Below, in pieces: positions 1 to 5,723 of a stretch of 9,255 nucleotides of DNA. The stretch is taken from contig JACUTO010000053.1 in the NCBI GenBank assembly GCA_014859755.1, forward strand, positions 1-9,255. The letters run 5' to 3'. The notes under the pieces were generated by a model that worked only from the letters and a program-made list of their open reading frames with translations, ran no database searches and was not told where the DNA came from. Both the position numbers and the translations under genes were made by a program. Numbering within the stretch: position 1 is the stretch's first letter; each line of letters opens with the position of its first letter. Source of the DNA: Candidatus Bathyarchaeota archaeon. GTDB taxonomy: Archaea; Thermoproteota; Bathyarchaeia; Bathyarchaeales; Bathyarchaeaceae.

Positions 1-135
1 ATTGGATATCAAATCGAGTCGATGCACGGTGCAGGTTCGCCTCAAGCACAGAGGATCATGATTGAAAGAGAAGTGACCATCGAGTGGAAAAAGAAACTTG
101 CCAAGTTTCTCGCTGGAATTGAAAAAGAGGAATAA
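1..135 (+). CDS. C-terminal end of probable 4-hydroxybutyryl-CoA dehydratase (partial)
   Basis: The first reading frame is open from base 1 to the TAA at 133-135, giving the last 44 residues of a gene that begins outside the window. The segment contains HGAGSPQAQRIMI, followed by a charged helix ending in KFLAGIEKEE. From memory, this pattern is typical of the C-terminus of 4-hydroxybutyryl-CoA dehydratase / vinylacetyl-CoA delta-isomerase, a flavin and [4Fe-4S] enzyme of the 4-hydroxyphenylacetate 3-hydroxylase fold that converts 4-hydroxybutyryl-CoA to crotonyl-CoA. The cluster-binding cysteines and histidine lie upstream and cannot be checked. Another member of the same hydroxylase superfamily is the main alternative. 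The family call is fairly firm; the exact substrate is inferred. Confidence 0.65.
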   Translation: MGYQIESMHGAGSPQAQRIMIEREVTIEWKKKLAKFLAGIEKEE

Positions 136-208
136 ACACTTGAAGATGAAGTTTTCAAAGCAAGAGGATGATCTGAGTTAGAAAGAAAATCTTCGAAAAG
201 GTTGAATC

Positions 209-733
209 ATGCCAGTGTGCGCGCGCCGTTCAAGTATAATAGTAAGATGGATGAGCACAATGGGATTTCCAGAAAGAGTTTACACTGTTGAGGAGGTAAA
301 GAAGGCTAGGGCGCTCATAGCAAAAGGCTACAAGCATCGTTTAAGAGTTGTCGGAAACCAAGATTTCAAGCGCAAGGTTAAAGAAGCCCTAAAGCTGATT
401 AAGACAGCCAAATACTACAATTTCCTACGAACCTATATCAGGCAAATCCGTGAAATTGGCGGATTGAGCCAGCTTCGCGAAGCAGAAGTAGCCATATGGG
501 CAAACAAATACGCGGTTGCCGACCCTATCGAAGCTGCCGGTTTCATCATACAGAAGGCACAACAAATGAAAGATTTCATTGAAGGAAGACTTTACTACGA
601 CAAAGGAGAAATGAGGGCAGTCAAAAAACGCATCGAATTCTTGGAGACGTTAAGAGACACAAGCAAAGACCAGGCCGTAAAGAAAGAATGTGAAGAAAAC
701 TTGAAAAGATGGGCTGAACTCACGTTCCCGTAG
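209..733 (+). CDS. Unrecognised all-helical protein, 174 aa
   Basis: I do not recognise this family. The protein looks almost wholly alpha-helical and rich in Lys, Arg and Glu, with no signal peptide, membrane segment or cysteine pair. A conserved-looking core runs from MGFPERVYTVEEV (about residue 18) through a central stretch containing YYNFLRTYIRQIREIGGLSQ, to a charged C-terminal helix. The start is uncertain. ATG 209 follows AGGTT at 199-203 with a 5-base spacer, and the same AGGTTGAATC precedes the pyrC start. However, the first 14 residues (MPVCARRSSIIVRW) look unlike the rest and come from a CG-rich patch. In-frame ATGs at 251 and 260 lie about 15-25 bases after a TATA-like TATAATA (235-241), so a leaderless or near-leaderless start at 251 or 260 is plausible. 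It lies 73 bases after the upstream gene and may alternatively be co-transcribed with it. A cytoplasmic nucleic-acid- or protein-binding role is possible but not shown. Confidence 0.75.
   Translation: MPVCARRSSIIVRWMSTMGFPERVYTVEEVKKARALIAKGYKHRLRVVGNQDFKRKVKEALKLIKTAKYYNFLRTYIRQIREIGGLSQLREAEVAIWANKYAVADPIEAAGFIIQKAQQMKDFIEGRLYYDKGEMRAVKKRIEFLETLRDTSKDQAVKKECEENLKRWAELTFP
232..241 (+). promoter_or_regulatory. Possible TATA box inside the 5' end of the 209-733 gene
   Basis: AAGTATAATA resembles an archaeal TATA box. A start about 25 bases downstream of its centre would fall near 262, next to the in-frame ATGs at 251 and 260. If used, it implies a shorter, leaderless protein. It would be the only promoter for this gene, because no TATA-like element is visible between 135 and 209. 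Confidence 0.3.
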
Positions 734-747
734 TCGGAACTTCGATT

Positions 748-759
748 TTGCGCGCGCAA
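748..759. repeat. 12-bp perfect palindrome in convergent intergenic space
   Basis: TTGCGCGCGCAA is its own reverse complement and lies 15 bases after the stop of the 209-733 gene. The intergenic region to 849 is otherwise AT-rich, with a T-rich stretch at 818-833 that could help end rightward transcription. The core GCGCGCGC also occurs at 219-226, so the two copies bracket the gene. No function is evident. Confidence 0.5.
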
Positions 760-849
760 CACACATCCATATAAACCGGCAAACATAGAAAATAGAGATT
801 AAATTCTCCTTAGCAAATTTTGTTGCTTTATTCCCACCCCTCTTCGAAT

Positions 850-1089
850 TCAAGAGTCCCCAAGTTTTCGTTTTCTTCTGTCCAAGTATTCCTTTATCCT
901 TTCTTCTTTGATTTTTTCCAACAATTCCATCCTTCGTTGGACTGATAGATCTTCGTAAGTCTCTTGAAGTAATTTGGAGAATTCAGAGGATTCATTTGCT
1001 GGTTTCAATTTGGCAAGAAGTAAGACGTAGCAGATTATCACGATAATGATGGCAGTCGTAGCCAACAAAAAGTCCATGGAAGGAAACAT
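850..1089 (-). CDS. Small single-pass membrane protein with coiled-coil tail, 79 aa
   Basis: This is a hypothetical protein with no recognised family. Residues 6-26 (a run rich in Ile, Val, Leu and Ala) form one clear transmembrane helix. Residues 27-35 are a polar linker. Residues 36-75 are a highly charged amphipathic helix with leucine spacing suited to a coiled coil, ending in the basic DRRKRK. Positive charge after the helix suggests the tail faces the cytoplasm, so it could tether or dimerise a partner at the membrane. ATG 1089 is preferred over the next ATG (1077) because AAGGG sits 6 bases before it, while the second lacks any ribosome site. A separate TATA box suggests it is transcribed independently of the two genes upstream on the same strand, 101 bases away. 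It converges with the 209-733 gene. Confidence 0.65.
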   Translation of the reverse strand: MFPSMDFLLATTAIIIVIICYVLLLAKLKPANESSEFSKLLQETYEDLSVQRRMELLEKIKEERIKEYLDRRKRKLGDS

Positions 1090-1119
1090 GCCATTCCCTT
1101 CGTTAGTTTCAAAATTGGC

Positions 1120-1131
1120 GAGATATAGATT
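1120..1131 (-). promoter_or_regulatory. TATA box for the 79-aa membrane protein gene
   Basis: On the minus strand the sequence reads AAATCTATATCTCG. Its centre near 1125 places transcription start near 1099, leaving a leader of about 10 bases that contains AAGGG before the ATG at 1089. The short leader and spacing fit archaeal promoters. Confidence 0.5.
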
Positions 1132-1190
1132 TAACGAATCCAGTATACAGAGCGGTAATCATCGTCAACTATTTTCTCGAGACAGCAACA

Positions 1191-1559
1191 TTACATTTTT
1201 TCAACCATAATTTTTGTTCCGCTTTTCACCCGCTCAAACAATTCCAGATTCTTAATTACTTGACCAACAATGTTGACAGGACTGTAGGGTTGTGACTCAC
1301 CATAAAAAATGCAAAGAGCGTTTCCCATGGGCCAATAGGCAACGGCGCCTTTTTCAACTGTTGGTTCAGCCTTTTCCTTTCCCATTTTCACGGATATTTG
1401 AAAGTAAACTTCTTCTTTCCAGAGGGCTGCTCGCCCTTCTATTGGAAGCCTTTTGGATATGGCATCTACTGTTCTTGGGGCAAGATGGCGGATGAGTTCT
1501 CCTTCTGCTTCGCCGATTCCTTCTATGGTAAATTTGATGGGTATGCGGGACACACTCAT
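1191..1559 (-). CDS. Cyclophilin-like fold protein (TM1367/DUF369 type), 122 aa
   Basis: This small beta-rich protein matches my memory of the archaeal/bacterial cyclophilin-like family (COG2164, PF04126). Supporting motifs are an early IKFTIEG strand, GEAEGELIRHLAPRTVDAI, a central ALWKEEVYF, then AYWPMGNALCIFYG and the closing SPVNIVGQV. Members have the beta-barrel fold of cyclophilin, but prolyl isomerase activity is not established for this group and the usual catalytic arginine pattern is not evident. I start it at ATG 1557-1559 (MSVSRIP) because AAGGTG (1566-1571) lies 6 bases upstream. The alternative GTG at 1566-1568 is itself part of that ribosome site. It begins 26 bases after the end of the CpgS-family gene and has no visible promoter, so the two are very probably one operon. 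Length is normal for the family. Function is unknown. Confidence 0.8.
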   Translation of the reverse strand: MSVSRIPIKFTIEGIGEAEGELIRHLAPRTVDAISKRLPIEGRAALWKEEVYFQISVKMGKEKAEPTVEKGAVAYWPMGNALCIFYGESQPYSPVNIVGQVIKNLELFERVKSGTKIMVEKM

Positions 1560-1585
1560 TGCAAACACCTTTCATTTCAAATACA

Positions 1586-2911
1586 CTACTTTTTTGGGAA
1601 CTGCTGTTTCAATATGTCTTCAAGGTTTGGCTTACTAATCTCCTGAAGCTCATACTTAGCTCTTATTGCTGGTTTGTTGAGGTGTAACAACTGTATCAAG
1701 TCGATTGGAGTTCCTATGACTACTACGTCGCAGGGAGTTGCGTTAATTGTTTCTTCGAGCTCTCCTATCTGCTCTTTACCGTAACCCATAGCCGGAAGAA
1801 GTGTTCCCAAATGCGCGTATTCTTTAAAGACCTTTCTTATAGAACCGACGGCGTAGGGACGTGGATCCACTATTTCACTTGCACCTAACCTTTTTGCTGC
1901 AATGGTTCCAGCACCGTATGCCATGTTTCCGTGGGTTAAAGTTGGCCCGTCTTCCACCACTAAGACTCTTTTTCCTTTAACAAGCTTTGGATTGTCAACG
2001 GTTATCGGTGACGCTGCCTCTACAATGATTACATTTGGGTTTACTTTTGTTATGTTCTTTCGAACGGTTTCGATGTTCAGGGGGTCCGCTGTGTCTACTT
2101 TGTTGATGACCACAACGTCAGCCATTCTCAGGTTTGTTTCTCCGGGATGATAGGTTAGTTCGTGGCCTGCCCTATGAGGATCAGCTACTACGATATGTAG
2201 ATCAGATGAGAAGAAGGGCAGGTCATTGTTGCCTCCATCCCACACGATGATGTCTGCTTCCTTTTCTGCTTCTCTTAGAATTCTTTCGTAATCAACTCCA
2301 GCGTAAACTACGATTCCATTGTTAATGTGAGGTTCGTACTCTTCTCGCTCTTCAATGGTGCACTCGTATTTGTCTAGGTCTTCGTACGAGGCAAATCTTT
2401 GGCACGCTTGCTTGCGCAAATCTCCGTAAGGCATTGGATGCCGCGCAACAACAACGTCAAACGTCATTTTCCTCAAAATTCCACAAACCCTTCTCGAGGT
2501 TTGGCTTTTTCCAGATCCTGTTCTAACCGCGCAGATCGAAACTACTGGAACCTTGGCTTTCAGCATGGTGGTTGACGGTCCCATGATCCTGAAGTCGGCG
2601 CCGCTAGCCAAGACTATAGATGCCCTATGCATGGCGTATTCGTGGGAAACGTCGCTGTAGGCGAAAATTACTTGGTCCACGTGATTTTTCCTAACGAGTT
2701 CTGGCAACTTTTCTTCAGAGTATATTGGTATGCCTTTTGGATAGTTGGGACCAGCCAATTCGGGTGGATATTCCCGTTTTTCGATGCCGGGGATTTGTGC
2801 AGCGGTGAAAGCCACAACCTCATATTCGTCGTTGTTTCTGAAGTAGACGTTGAAGTTGTGGAAATCCCTTCCAGCCGCCCCCATTATGATAACTCTAGTC
2901 TTTCTTTTCAA
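1586..2911 (-). CDS. cpgS: Cyclic 2,3-diphosphoglycerate synthetase family P-loop protein, 441 aa
   Basis: This belongs to the COG2403/CpgS family of P-loop nucleotide-binding proteins. The characterised member in Methanothermus fervidus closes 2,3-diphosphoglycerate into the cyclic form, a thermoprotective solute, with ATP. Domain order: an N-terminal Rossmann-like domain (VIIMGAAGRDFHNFN, residues 7-21), a P-loop TGSGKS (131-136), DGGNND (225-230), a GTPase-like NKVD (270-273), and a C-terminal domain with a PAMGYG turn and a VVVIGTPIDL strand. The start is TTG (2909-2911), supported by GAGGGTGA at 2918-2925 with 6 bases between GGTGA and the codon. A TATA box lies upstream. The family is far wider than known makers of cyclic diphosphoglycerate, so family membership is near certain while the reaction in this organism is inferred. 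No dedicated 2-phosphoglycerate kinase gene is seen nearby. It leads an operon with the cyclophilin-like gene. Confidence 0.85.
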   Translation of the reverse strand: MKRKTRVIIMGAAGRDFHNFNVYFRNNDEYEVVAFTAAQIPGIEKREYPPELAGPNYPKGIPIYSEEKLPELVRKNHVDQVIFAYSDVSHEYAMHRASIVLASGADFRIMGPSTTMLKAKVPVVSICAVRTGSGKSQTSRRVCGILRKMTFDVVVARHPMPYGDLRKQACQRFASYEDLDKYECTIEEREEYEPHINNGIVVYAGVDYERILREAEKEADIIVWDGGNNDLPFFSSDLHIVVADPHRAGHELTYHPGETNLRMADVVVINKVDTADPLNIETVRKNITKVNPNVIIVEAASPITVDNPKLVKGKRVLVVEDGPTLTHGNMAYGAGTIAAKRLGASEIVDPRPYAVGSIRKVFKEYAHLGTLLPAMGYGKEQIGELEETINATPCDVVVIGTPIDLIQLLHLNKPAIRAKYELQEISKPNLEDILKQQFPKK

Positions 2912-2969
2912 AGCTTCTCACCCTCTGGACAACCTAAATTCTCGGAATGAATCGCTTATTGTTTTCGGC

Positions 2970-2982
2970 ACTTAAATACTAA
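2970..2982 (-). promoter_or_regulatory. TATA box for the cpgS operon
   Basis: On the minus strand this reads TAGTATTTAAGTG, a good archaeal TATA element preceded by a T/A-rich stretch. Transcription would start near 2950, giving a leader of about 40 bases that ends with the strong ribosome site GAGGGTGA (2918-2925) and the TTG start of cpgS. The etfA remnant begins within about 30 bases of this element on the opposite strand. Confidence 0.6.
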
Positions 2983-3006
2983 TCCAAAAATCACTTTTGC
3001 ATCGAA

Positions 3007-3172
3007 TTTAATGTCTTCATGGCTGCAGCAGACGAATCGGCAATTGTTACAGCAATAAACAAGAACCCCGAAGCACCCATGTTTCAAGCGTCCGACTACT
3101 ACTTGTTAGAATCTGTACCAAACAGTTCCAGCCCTAATAGAAGCCTTGAAAAAGACTTTGCAAAAAATTTAA
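3007..3172 (+). pseudogene. 3' remnant of electron transfer flavoprotein alpha subunit (etfA)
   Basis: Only the C-terminal 50-odd codons of an ETF alpha (FixB) gene remain. In one frame, 3019-3108 encodes AAADESAIVTAINKNPEAPM followed by FQASDYYLL. This is the FAD-binding C-terminal segment of ETF alpha, normally of the form IVAINKDPEAPIF..ADY. The frame then shifts: from 3113 a second frame reads LYQTVPALIEALKKTLQKI and ends at TAA 3170-3172, matching the normal ending GDLFQ.VPALIEAL. Four bases (3109-3112) stand where six are expected for Gly-Asp, so about two bases were lost. Everything upstream (the N-terminal domain, the rest of the FAD domain, and etfB) is missing. Sequence before about 3013 no longer resembles the family, so the left boundary is approximate. 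It cannot make a working subunit. It faces the acyl-CoA dehydrogenase remnant 20 bases away. Confidence 0.8.
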
Positions 3173-3192
3173 GGAAACAATGTTTGAGAAGC

Positions 3193-3464
3193 CTAGCGAT
3201 AGGGTATATACTTCTTTCCCAAGAGTTCCCTCGCAATTATTGTTCTTGTATGTTGAGTGTTCCTTCTGCGCCTGTTCCGCCGTGCTCTTTGGGGATAGTC
3301 ATCATAAAGAAGCCCAAATCGGCCATTCCCTTAATAACTTCCTTTGGGGCCTCATGTTTCTCGTCGATTTCCCCGATTTTCTCTAATGAACGATTCTTTT
3401 CACACCACTCGTGGAGACCCTCTCTGATGAGCTCCTGTTCCTCAGTAAAGCTGAAATCAACCAT
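3193..3464 (-). pseudogene. Acyl-CoA dehydrogenase gene with internal deletion and frameshift
   Basis: The first 66 codons are a normal acyl-CoA dehydrogenase N-terminus, from ATG 3462-3464 (MVDFSFTEEQELIREGLHEW) through KGMADLGFFMM to IPKEHGGTGA. They join directly to EGTLNIQ, which is the conserved C-terminal motif (YEGT..IQ) that normally lies about 300 residues later. After one further frameshift near 3243-3247 the sequence reads RTIIARELLGKKYIPYR and stops at TAG (3195-3193), again a standard family ending. CAAGAACA in place of an expected CAAAGAACA fits the loss of a single A. In the unshifted frame translation stops at the TAA just after IQEQ. The middle, with the catalytic glutamate and most FAD and substrate contacts, is gone, so no activity is possible. 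The gene ran divergently from the thermosome gene. An assembly error could explain the single-base shift but not easily the clean loss of about 300 codons. Confidence 0.88.
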
Positions 3465-3533
3465 ACACAACCACCACAACATTTACCATGCTTACAAAAC
3501 GAAAACAAATTAAGAGTTTTGGTGAAACAATTA

Positions 3534-3550
3534 GAAAAGCTTATATTTTA
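3534..3550 (+). promoter_or_regulatory. BRE/TATA promoter of the thermosome operon
   Basis: A purine-rich GAAAAG (3534-3539, BRE position) leads into TTATATTTTA (3541-3550). The predicted transcription start is near 3571, leaving a leader of about 19 bases with AAGGTG (3581-3586) just before ATG 3590. This is the best promoter match in the window and fits a strongly expressed heat-responsive chaperonin gene. No convincing heat-shock operator repeat was seen around it. Confidence 0.75.
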
Positions 3551-3589
3551 AGGGCGTTTCTAGTGTTCCGCAACAAAAAGAAGGTGTGA

Positions 3590-5254
3590 ATGAGATTGTC
3601 TTCAGAATTAGCTGGAACACCAGTCCTCATACTCCGTGAAGGAGCATCTCGATCTCGAGGAAGGGAAGCCCAGCATGCTAACATCATGGCTGCTCGGATA
3701 GTCGCTGAGGCGGTAAAGAGCGCCCTCGGACCCAAGGGCATGGATAAAATGCTTGTGGACAGTTTCGGCGATGTAACCATCACCAGCGACGGCCGCACCG
3801 TTCTAGACGAAATGGATATTCAACATCCCGCCGCAAAAATGATGGTGGAGGTAGCCAAGACCCAAGACGACGAAGTAGGGGACGGAACCACCACAGCCGT
3901 TATCACAGCAGGAGAACTGCTTGGACAGGCTGAAGACCTAATAGAGAAAAACGTTCATCCAACCGTTATCATAGACGGGTACCGAAAAGCCGCCGACAAG
4001 GCCCTCGAAACCCTTGAAAAAATCGCCATCTCAGTAGGTTCGACCGACAAAACGTTCATAGAAAAAGTTGCTATGACTTCCATGGCTAGCAAGCTGGTGG
4101 CTGAAAGCAAAGAATACCTCGCCAAAATAGCTTCTTCAGCGATTCTCCAAGTCGCCGAAAAAGTTGAAGATGGATTCAAAGTGGACATTGACGATGTCAA
4201 GGTGGAGAAAAAAGCCGGTGAGGCCCTGACTGATACAAAACTCATAAACGGCGTTGTCCTCGACAAGGAAGTGGTTCACTCGGGCATGCCAAAAAGGGTG
4301 GAAAAAGCCAAAATAGCTTTACTAGACTCTCCCCTTGAAATCGAGAAAACAGAATTCGACGCCAAAATTAATATAGAAAGTCCAGAGCAGATGGACGCCT
4401 TCCTAAAACAGGAAGAGAACATGATAAAAGAAATGGTGGAAAAACTCGCCGCGAAAGGCGCCAACGTCATTCTCTGCCAAAAGGGCATCGACGACATGGC
4501 TCAACACTTCCTCTCCCGGAAAAATGTCCTAGCTGTCCGTCGAGTTAAAAAATCAGACATGGAGAAACTGGCAAAGGCAACTGGAGGAAAAGTCATCACA
4601 AGCCTAGACGACATGACCAAGAAGGATCTTGGTTACGCCCAACTCGTAGAAGAGAGAAAAATCGGCGACGACAAAATGACTTTCATAGAAGGTTGCAAAA
4701 ATCCACGGGCAGTCACCATTCTTATACGAGGCGGAACCGAAAGAATAGTCGACGAAGCAGAACGCTCGTTACATGATGCACTCTGCGTTGCACGCGATGT
4801 GGTTGAAGAACCCAAGATCGTGGCTGGAGGCGGTGCACCGGAAATGGAAGTCGCCAAAGCACTCAAGGAATACGCGGAGACGCTTCCTGGAAGAGAACAA
4901 CTTGCGGTCATGTGCTTCGCCGAGGCGCTTGAGGCAATACCCACCACGCTAGCCGAGAACGCTGGGCTTGACCCTATCGACATCATATCTGAGCTTCGGG
5001 CTCGCCATGAGAAGGGAGAAGTTTGGGCGGGAGTTGATGTTCACGCAGGCAAAGTTGAGAATATGAACGAACTGGGTGTCTTCGAACCCATTGTAGTCAA
5101 AAAACAGATAATCAAATCCTGTACCGAAGCCGCATCCATGCTTCTAAAAATCGATGACATAATAGCATCCGGCAAAATGAAGGCACCCCCAATGCCGCCG
5201 GGGGGTCCTCCGGGGGGACCTGGAATGATGCCTCAAGGTGCAGGGGCGTACTAG
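3590..5254 (+). CDS. thsA: Thermosome (group II chaperonin) subunit, 554 aa
   Basis: This is an ATP-driven chaperonin subunit that assembles into double-ring complexes with a built-in lid and folds proteins in the cytoplasm. The equatorial domain carries ALGPKGMDKML (45-55), TSDG (65-68, where most relatives have TNDG) and the nucleotide-binding GDGTT (97-101). The apical domain with its helical lid protrusion lies around 250-290. The returning intermediate and equatorial parts hold the presumed catalytic Asp 396 and GGGAPEMEVAK (413-423). The tail after 530 is a Pro/Gly/Met-rich stretch, as in many archaeal subunits. Length is normal and no frame break is seen. ATG 3590 follows AAGGTG closely. 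The subunit letter (A or B) cannot be decided from one copy. It heads a likely operon with rpoK and a zinc ribbon, overlapping rpoK by 17 bases. It is divergent from the acyl-CoA dehydrogenase remnant, so their promoters share the spacer 3465-3589. Confidence 0.97.
   Translation: MRLSSELAGTPVLILREGASRSRGREAQHANIMAARIVAEAVKSALGPKGMDKMLVDSFGDVTITSDGRTVLDEMDIQHPAAKMMVEVAKTQDDEVGDGTTTAVITAGELLGQAEDLIEKNVHPTVIIDGYRKAADKALETLEKIAISVGSTDKTFIEKVAMTSMASKLVAESKEYLAKIASSAILQVAEKVEDGFKVDIDDVKVEKKAGEALTDTKLINGVVLDKEVVHSGMPKRVEKAKIALLDSPLEIEKTEFDAKINIESPEQMDAFLKQEENMIKEMVEKLAAKGANVILCQKGIDDMAQHFLSRKNVLAVRRVKKSDMEKLAKATGGKVITSLDDMTKKDLGYAQLVEERKIGDDKMTFIEGCKNPRAVTILIRGGTERIVDEAERSLHDALCVARDVVEEPKIVAGGGAPEMEVAKALKEYAETLPGREQLAVMCFAEALEAIPTTLAENAGLDPIDIISELRARHEKGEVWAGVDVHAGKVENMNELGVFEPIVVKKQIIKSCTEAASMLLKIDDIIASGKMKAPPMPPGGPPGGPGMMPQGAGAY
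5204..5220 (+). promoter_or_regulatory. Hairpin in the thermosome tail just before the rpoK start
   Basis: GGTCCTC (5204-5210) can pair with GGGGACC (5214-5220) over a 3-base loop, giving seven pairs including one G-T. It lies within the two imperfect G-rich units that encode the PPGGPPGGPG tail and ends 17 bases before the GTG of rpoK. In RNA it could slow the ribosome or polymerase and so adjust rpoK expression. Equally it may be a by-product of coding for Pro-Gly repeats. No ribosome site precedes the rpoK GTG, which suggests coupling to thermosome translation. Confidence 0.35.
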
Positions 5255-5513
5255 CGAAACGAGCAAAGAGAAGAAAGTTTTGATTGGTCCTCCCAAGCTC
5301 ACCCGTTTTGAAAGAGCTCGAGTAGTGGGAGCTAGGTCTCTACAGATAGCTATGGGTGCTCCCATCCTCGTAGAGACTCCCGAAAGCAGTGCAAGCCCCA
5401 TTGACATCGCCCTTCAAGAACTTGACATAGGGATACTTCCCATCACCATCCGTAGAACGCTACCGGACGGAACCTATCAAGACATTCCCCTCAAGTGGCT
5501 TCTTCAAACTTAA
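5238..5513 (+). CDS. rpoK: DNA-directed RNA polymerase subunit K (Rpo6), 91 aa
   Basis: This small core RNA polymerase subunit is the archaeal counterpart of bacterial omega and eukaryotic RPB6, which help fold and hold the largest subunit. The core signature is intact: LTRFERARVVGARSLQIAMG (21-40) followed by APILV, then the second conserved element SPIDIALQELDIGILPITIRR (53-73), and a short basic/aromatic end (DIPLKWLLQT). The first 15 residues are polar and probably disordered. The GTG at 5238 overlaps the thermosome gene by 17 bases and has no clear ribosome site. A start at TTG 5280 would give a protein beginning at the conserved IGPPKLTRFE and cannot be excluded. It sits between the thermosome and a zinc-ribbon gene, on the same strand with short gaps, and is probably transcribed from the thermosome promoter. 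Confidence 0.9.
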   Translation: MQGRTSETSKEKKVLIGPPKLTRFERARVVGARSLQIAMGAPILVETPESSASPIDIALQELDIGILPITIRRTLPDGTYQDIPLKWLLQT

Positions 5514-5531
5514 AATTAACTAGGTTTCAAA

Positions 5532-5723
5532 TTGAAGTTTTGTCCTAAATGCGGTTCTGCTGAGGTATACTGGGCGAGTGGGCTTCCCCAGCTATGGTCT
5601 ATTTGGGAATGCAAAGAGTGTGGTTATCGCGGGGCGTTGGTGATCGAAGACAGCGAATTAGCAACAAAAATTAGAGAAAGATATCTGAAGGGTGATGGAA
5701 AGGAAAAAGCGATTAAAAGATAG
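5532..5723 (+). CDS. Small zinc-ribbon protein, 63 aa
   Basis: Two CxxC knuckles, CPKC at 4-7 and CKEC at 27-30, frame a short beta segment (VYWASGLPQLWSIWE) and are followed by GYRGALVIED. This is the classic four-cysteine zinc ribbon seen in RPB9/TFIIS/RpoM-type transcription proteins and in many archaeal proteins of unknown role. The C-terminal half (ELATKIRERYLKGDGKEKAIKR) is a basic helix that could contact nucleic acid. The TTG start (5532-5534) is preceded by AGGT at 5522-5525 with a 6-base gap. It begins 18 bases after rpoK and so is probably co-transcribed, which hints at a role near RNA polymerase. That link is inference. It is too short for a full RpoM or TFS, which carry two ribbons. 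The function is unknown. Confidence 0.75.
   Translation: MKFCPKCGSAEVYWASGLPQLWSIWECKECGYRGALVIEDSELATKIRERYLKGDGKEKAIKR

Noticed and set aside
140..181. A 13-codon frame after the dehydratase stop.
   Set aside because: It is too short, has no ribosome site and resembles no known peptide.
766..778. TATA-like CATATAAACC between convergent genes, possibly driving a small RNA.
   Set aside because: No downstream reading frame or RNA structure is seen and the spacer is AT-rich, so a chance match is likely.
1398..1646. Open + frames across the cyclophilin-like gene.
   Set aside because: They are shadows of well-supported minus-strand genes, with no ribosome site and implausible composition.
3019..3513. 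A 164-codon open frame on the + strand.
   Set aside because: Its first third is the etfA remnant in one frame, and the rest is antisense to the acyl-CoA dehydrogenase remnant. It is a composite, not a gene.
2941..3540. Mobile element or integration as the cause of the decayed genes.
   Set aside because: No terminal inverted repeats, target duplications, transposase or integrase fragments or tRNA end were seen. Simple deletion explains the remnants.
3955..4986. Several minus-strand open frames inside the thermosome gene.
   Set aside because: They are antisense to a clearly coding, conserved gene, and are rich in Ser, Phe and Met as expected for shadow frames.
5200..5217. Two G6 runs as a possible G-quadruplex.
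   Set aside because: There are only two runs, each explained by Pro-Gly codons. A single-strand quadruplex would need each run to split without a loop, so the hairpin is the better reading.
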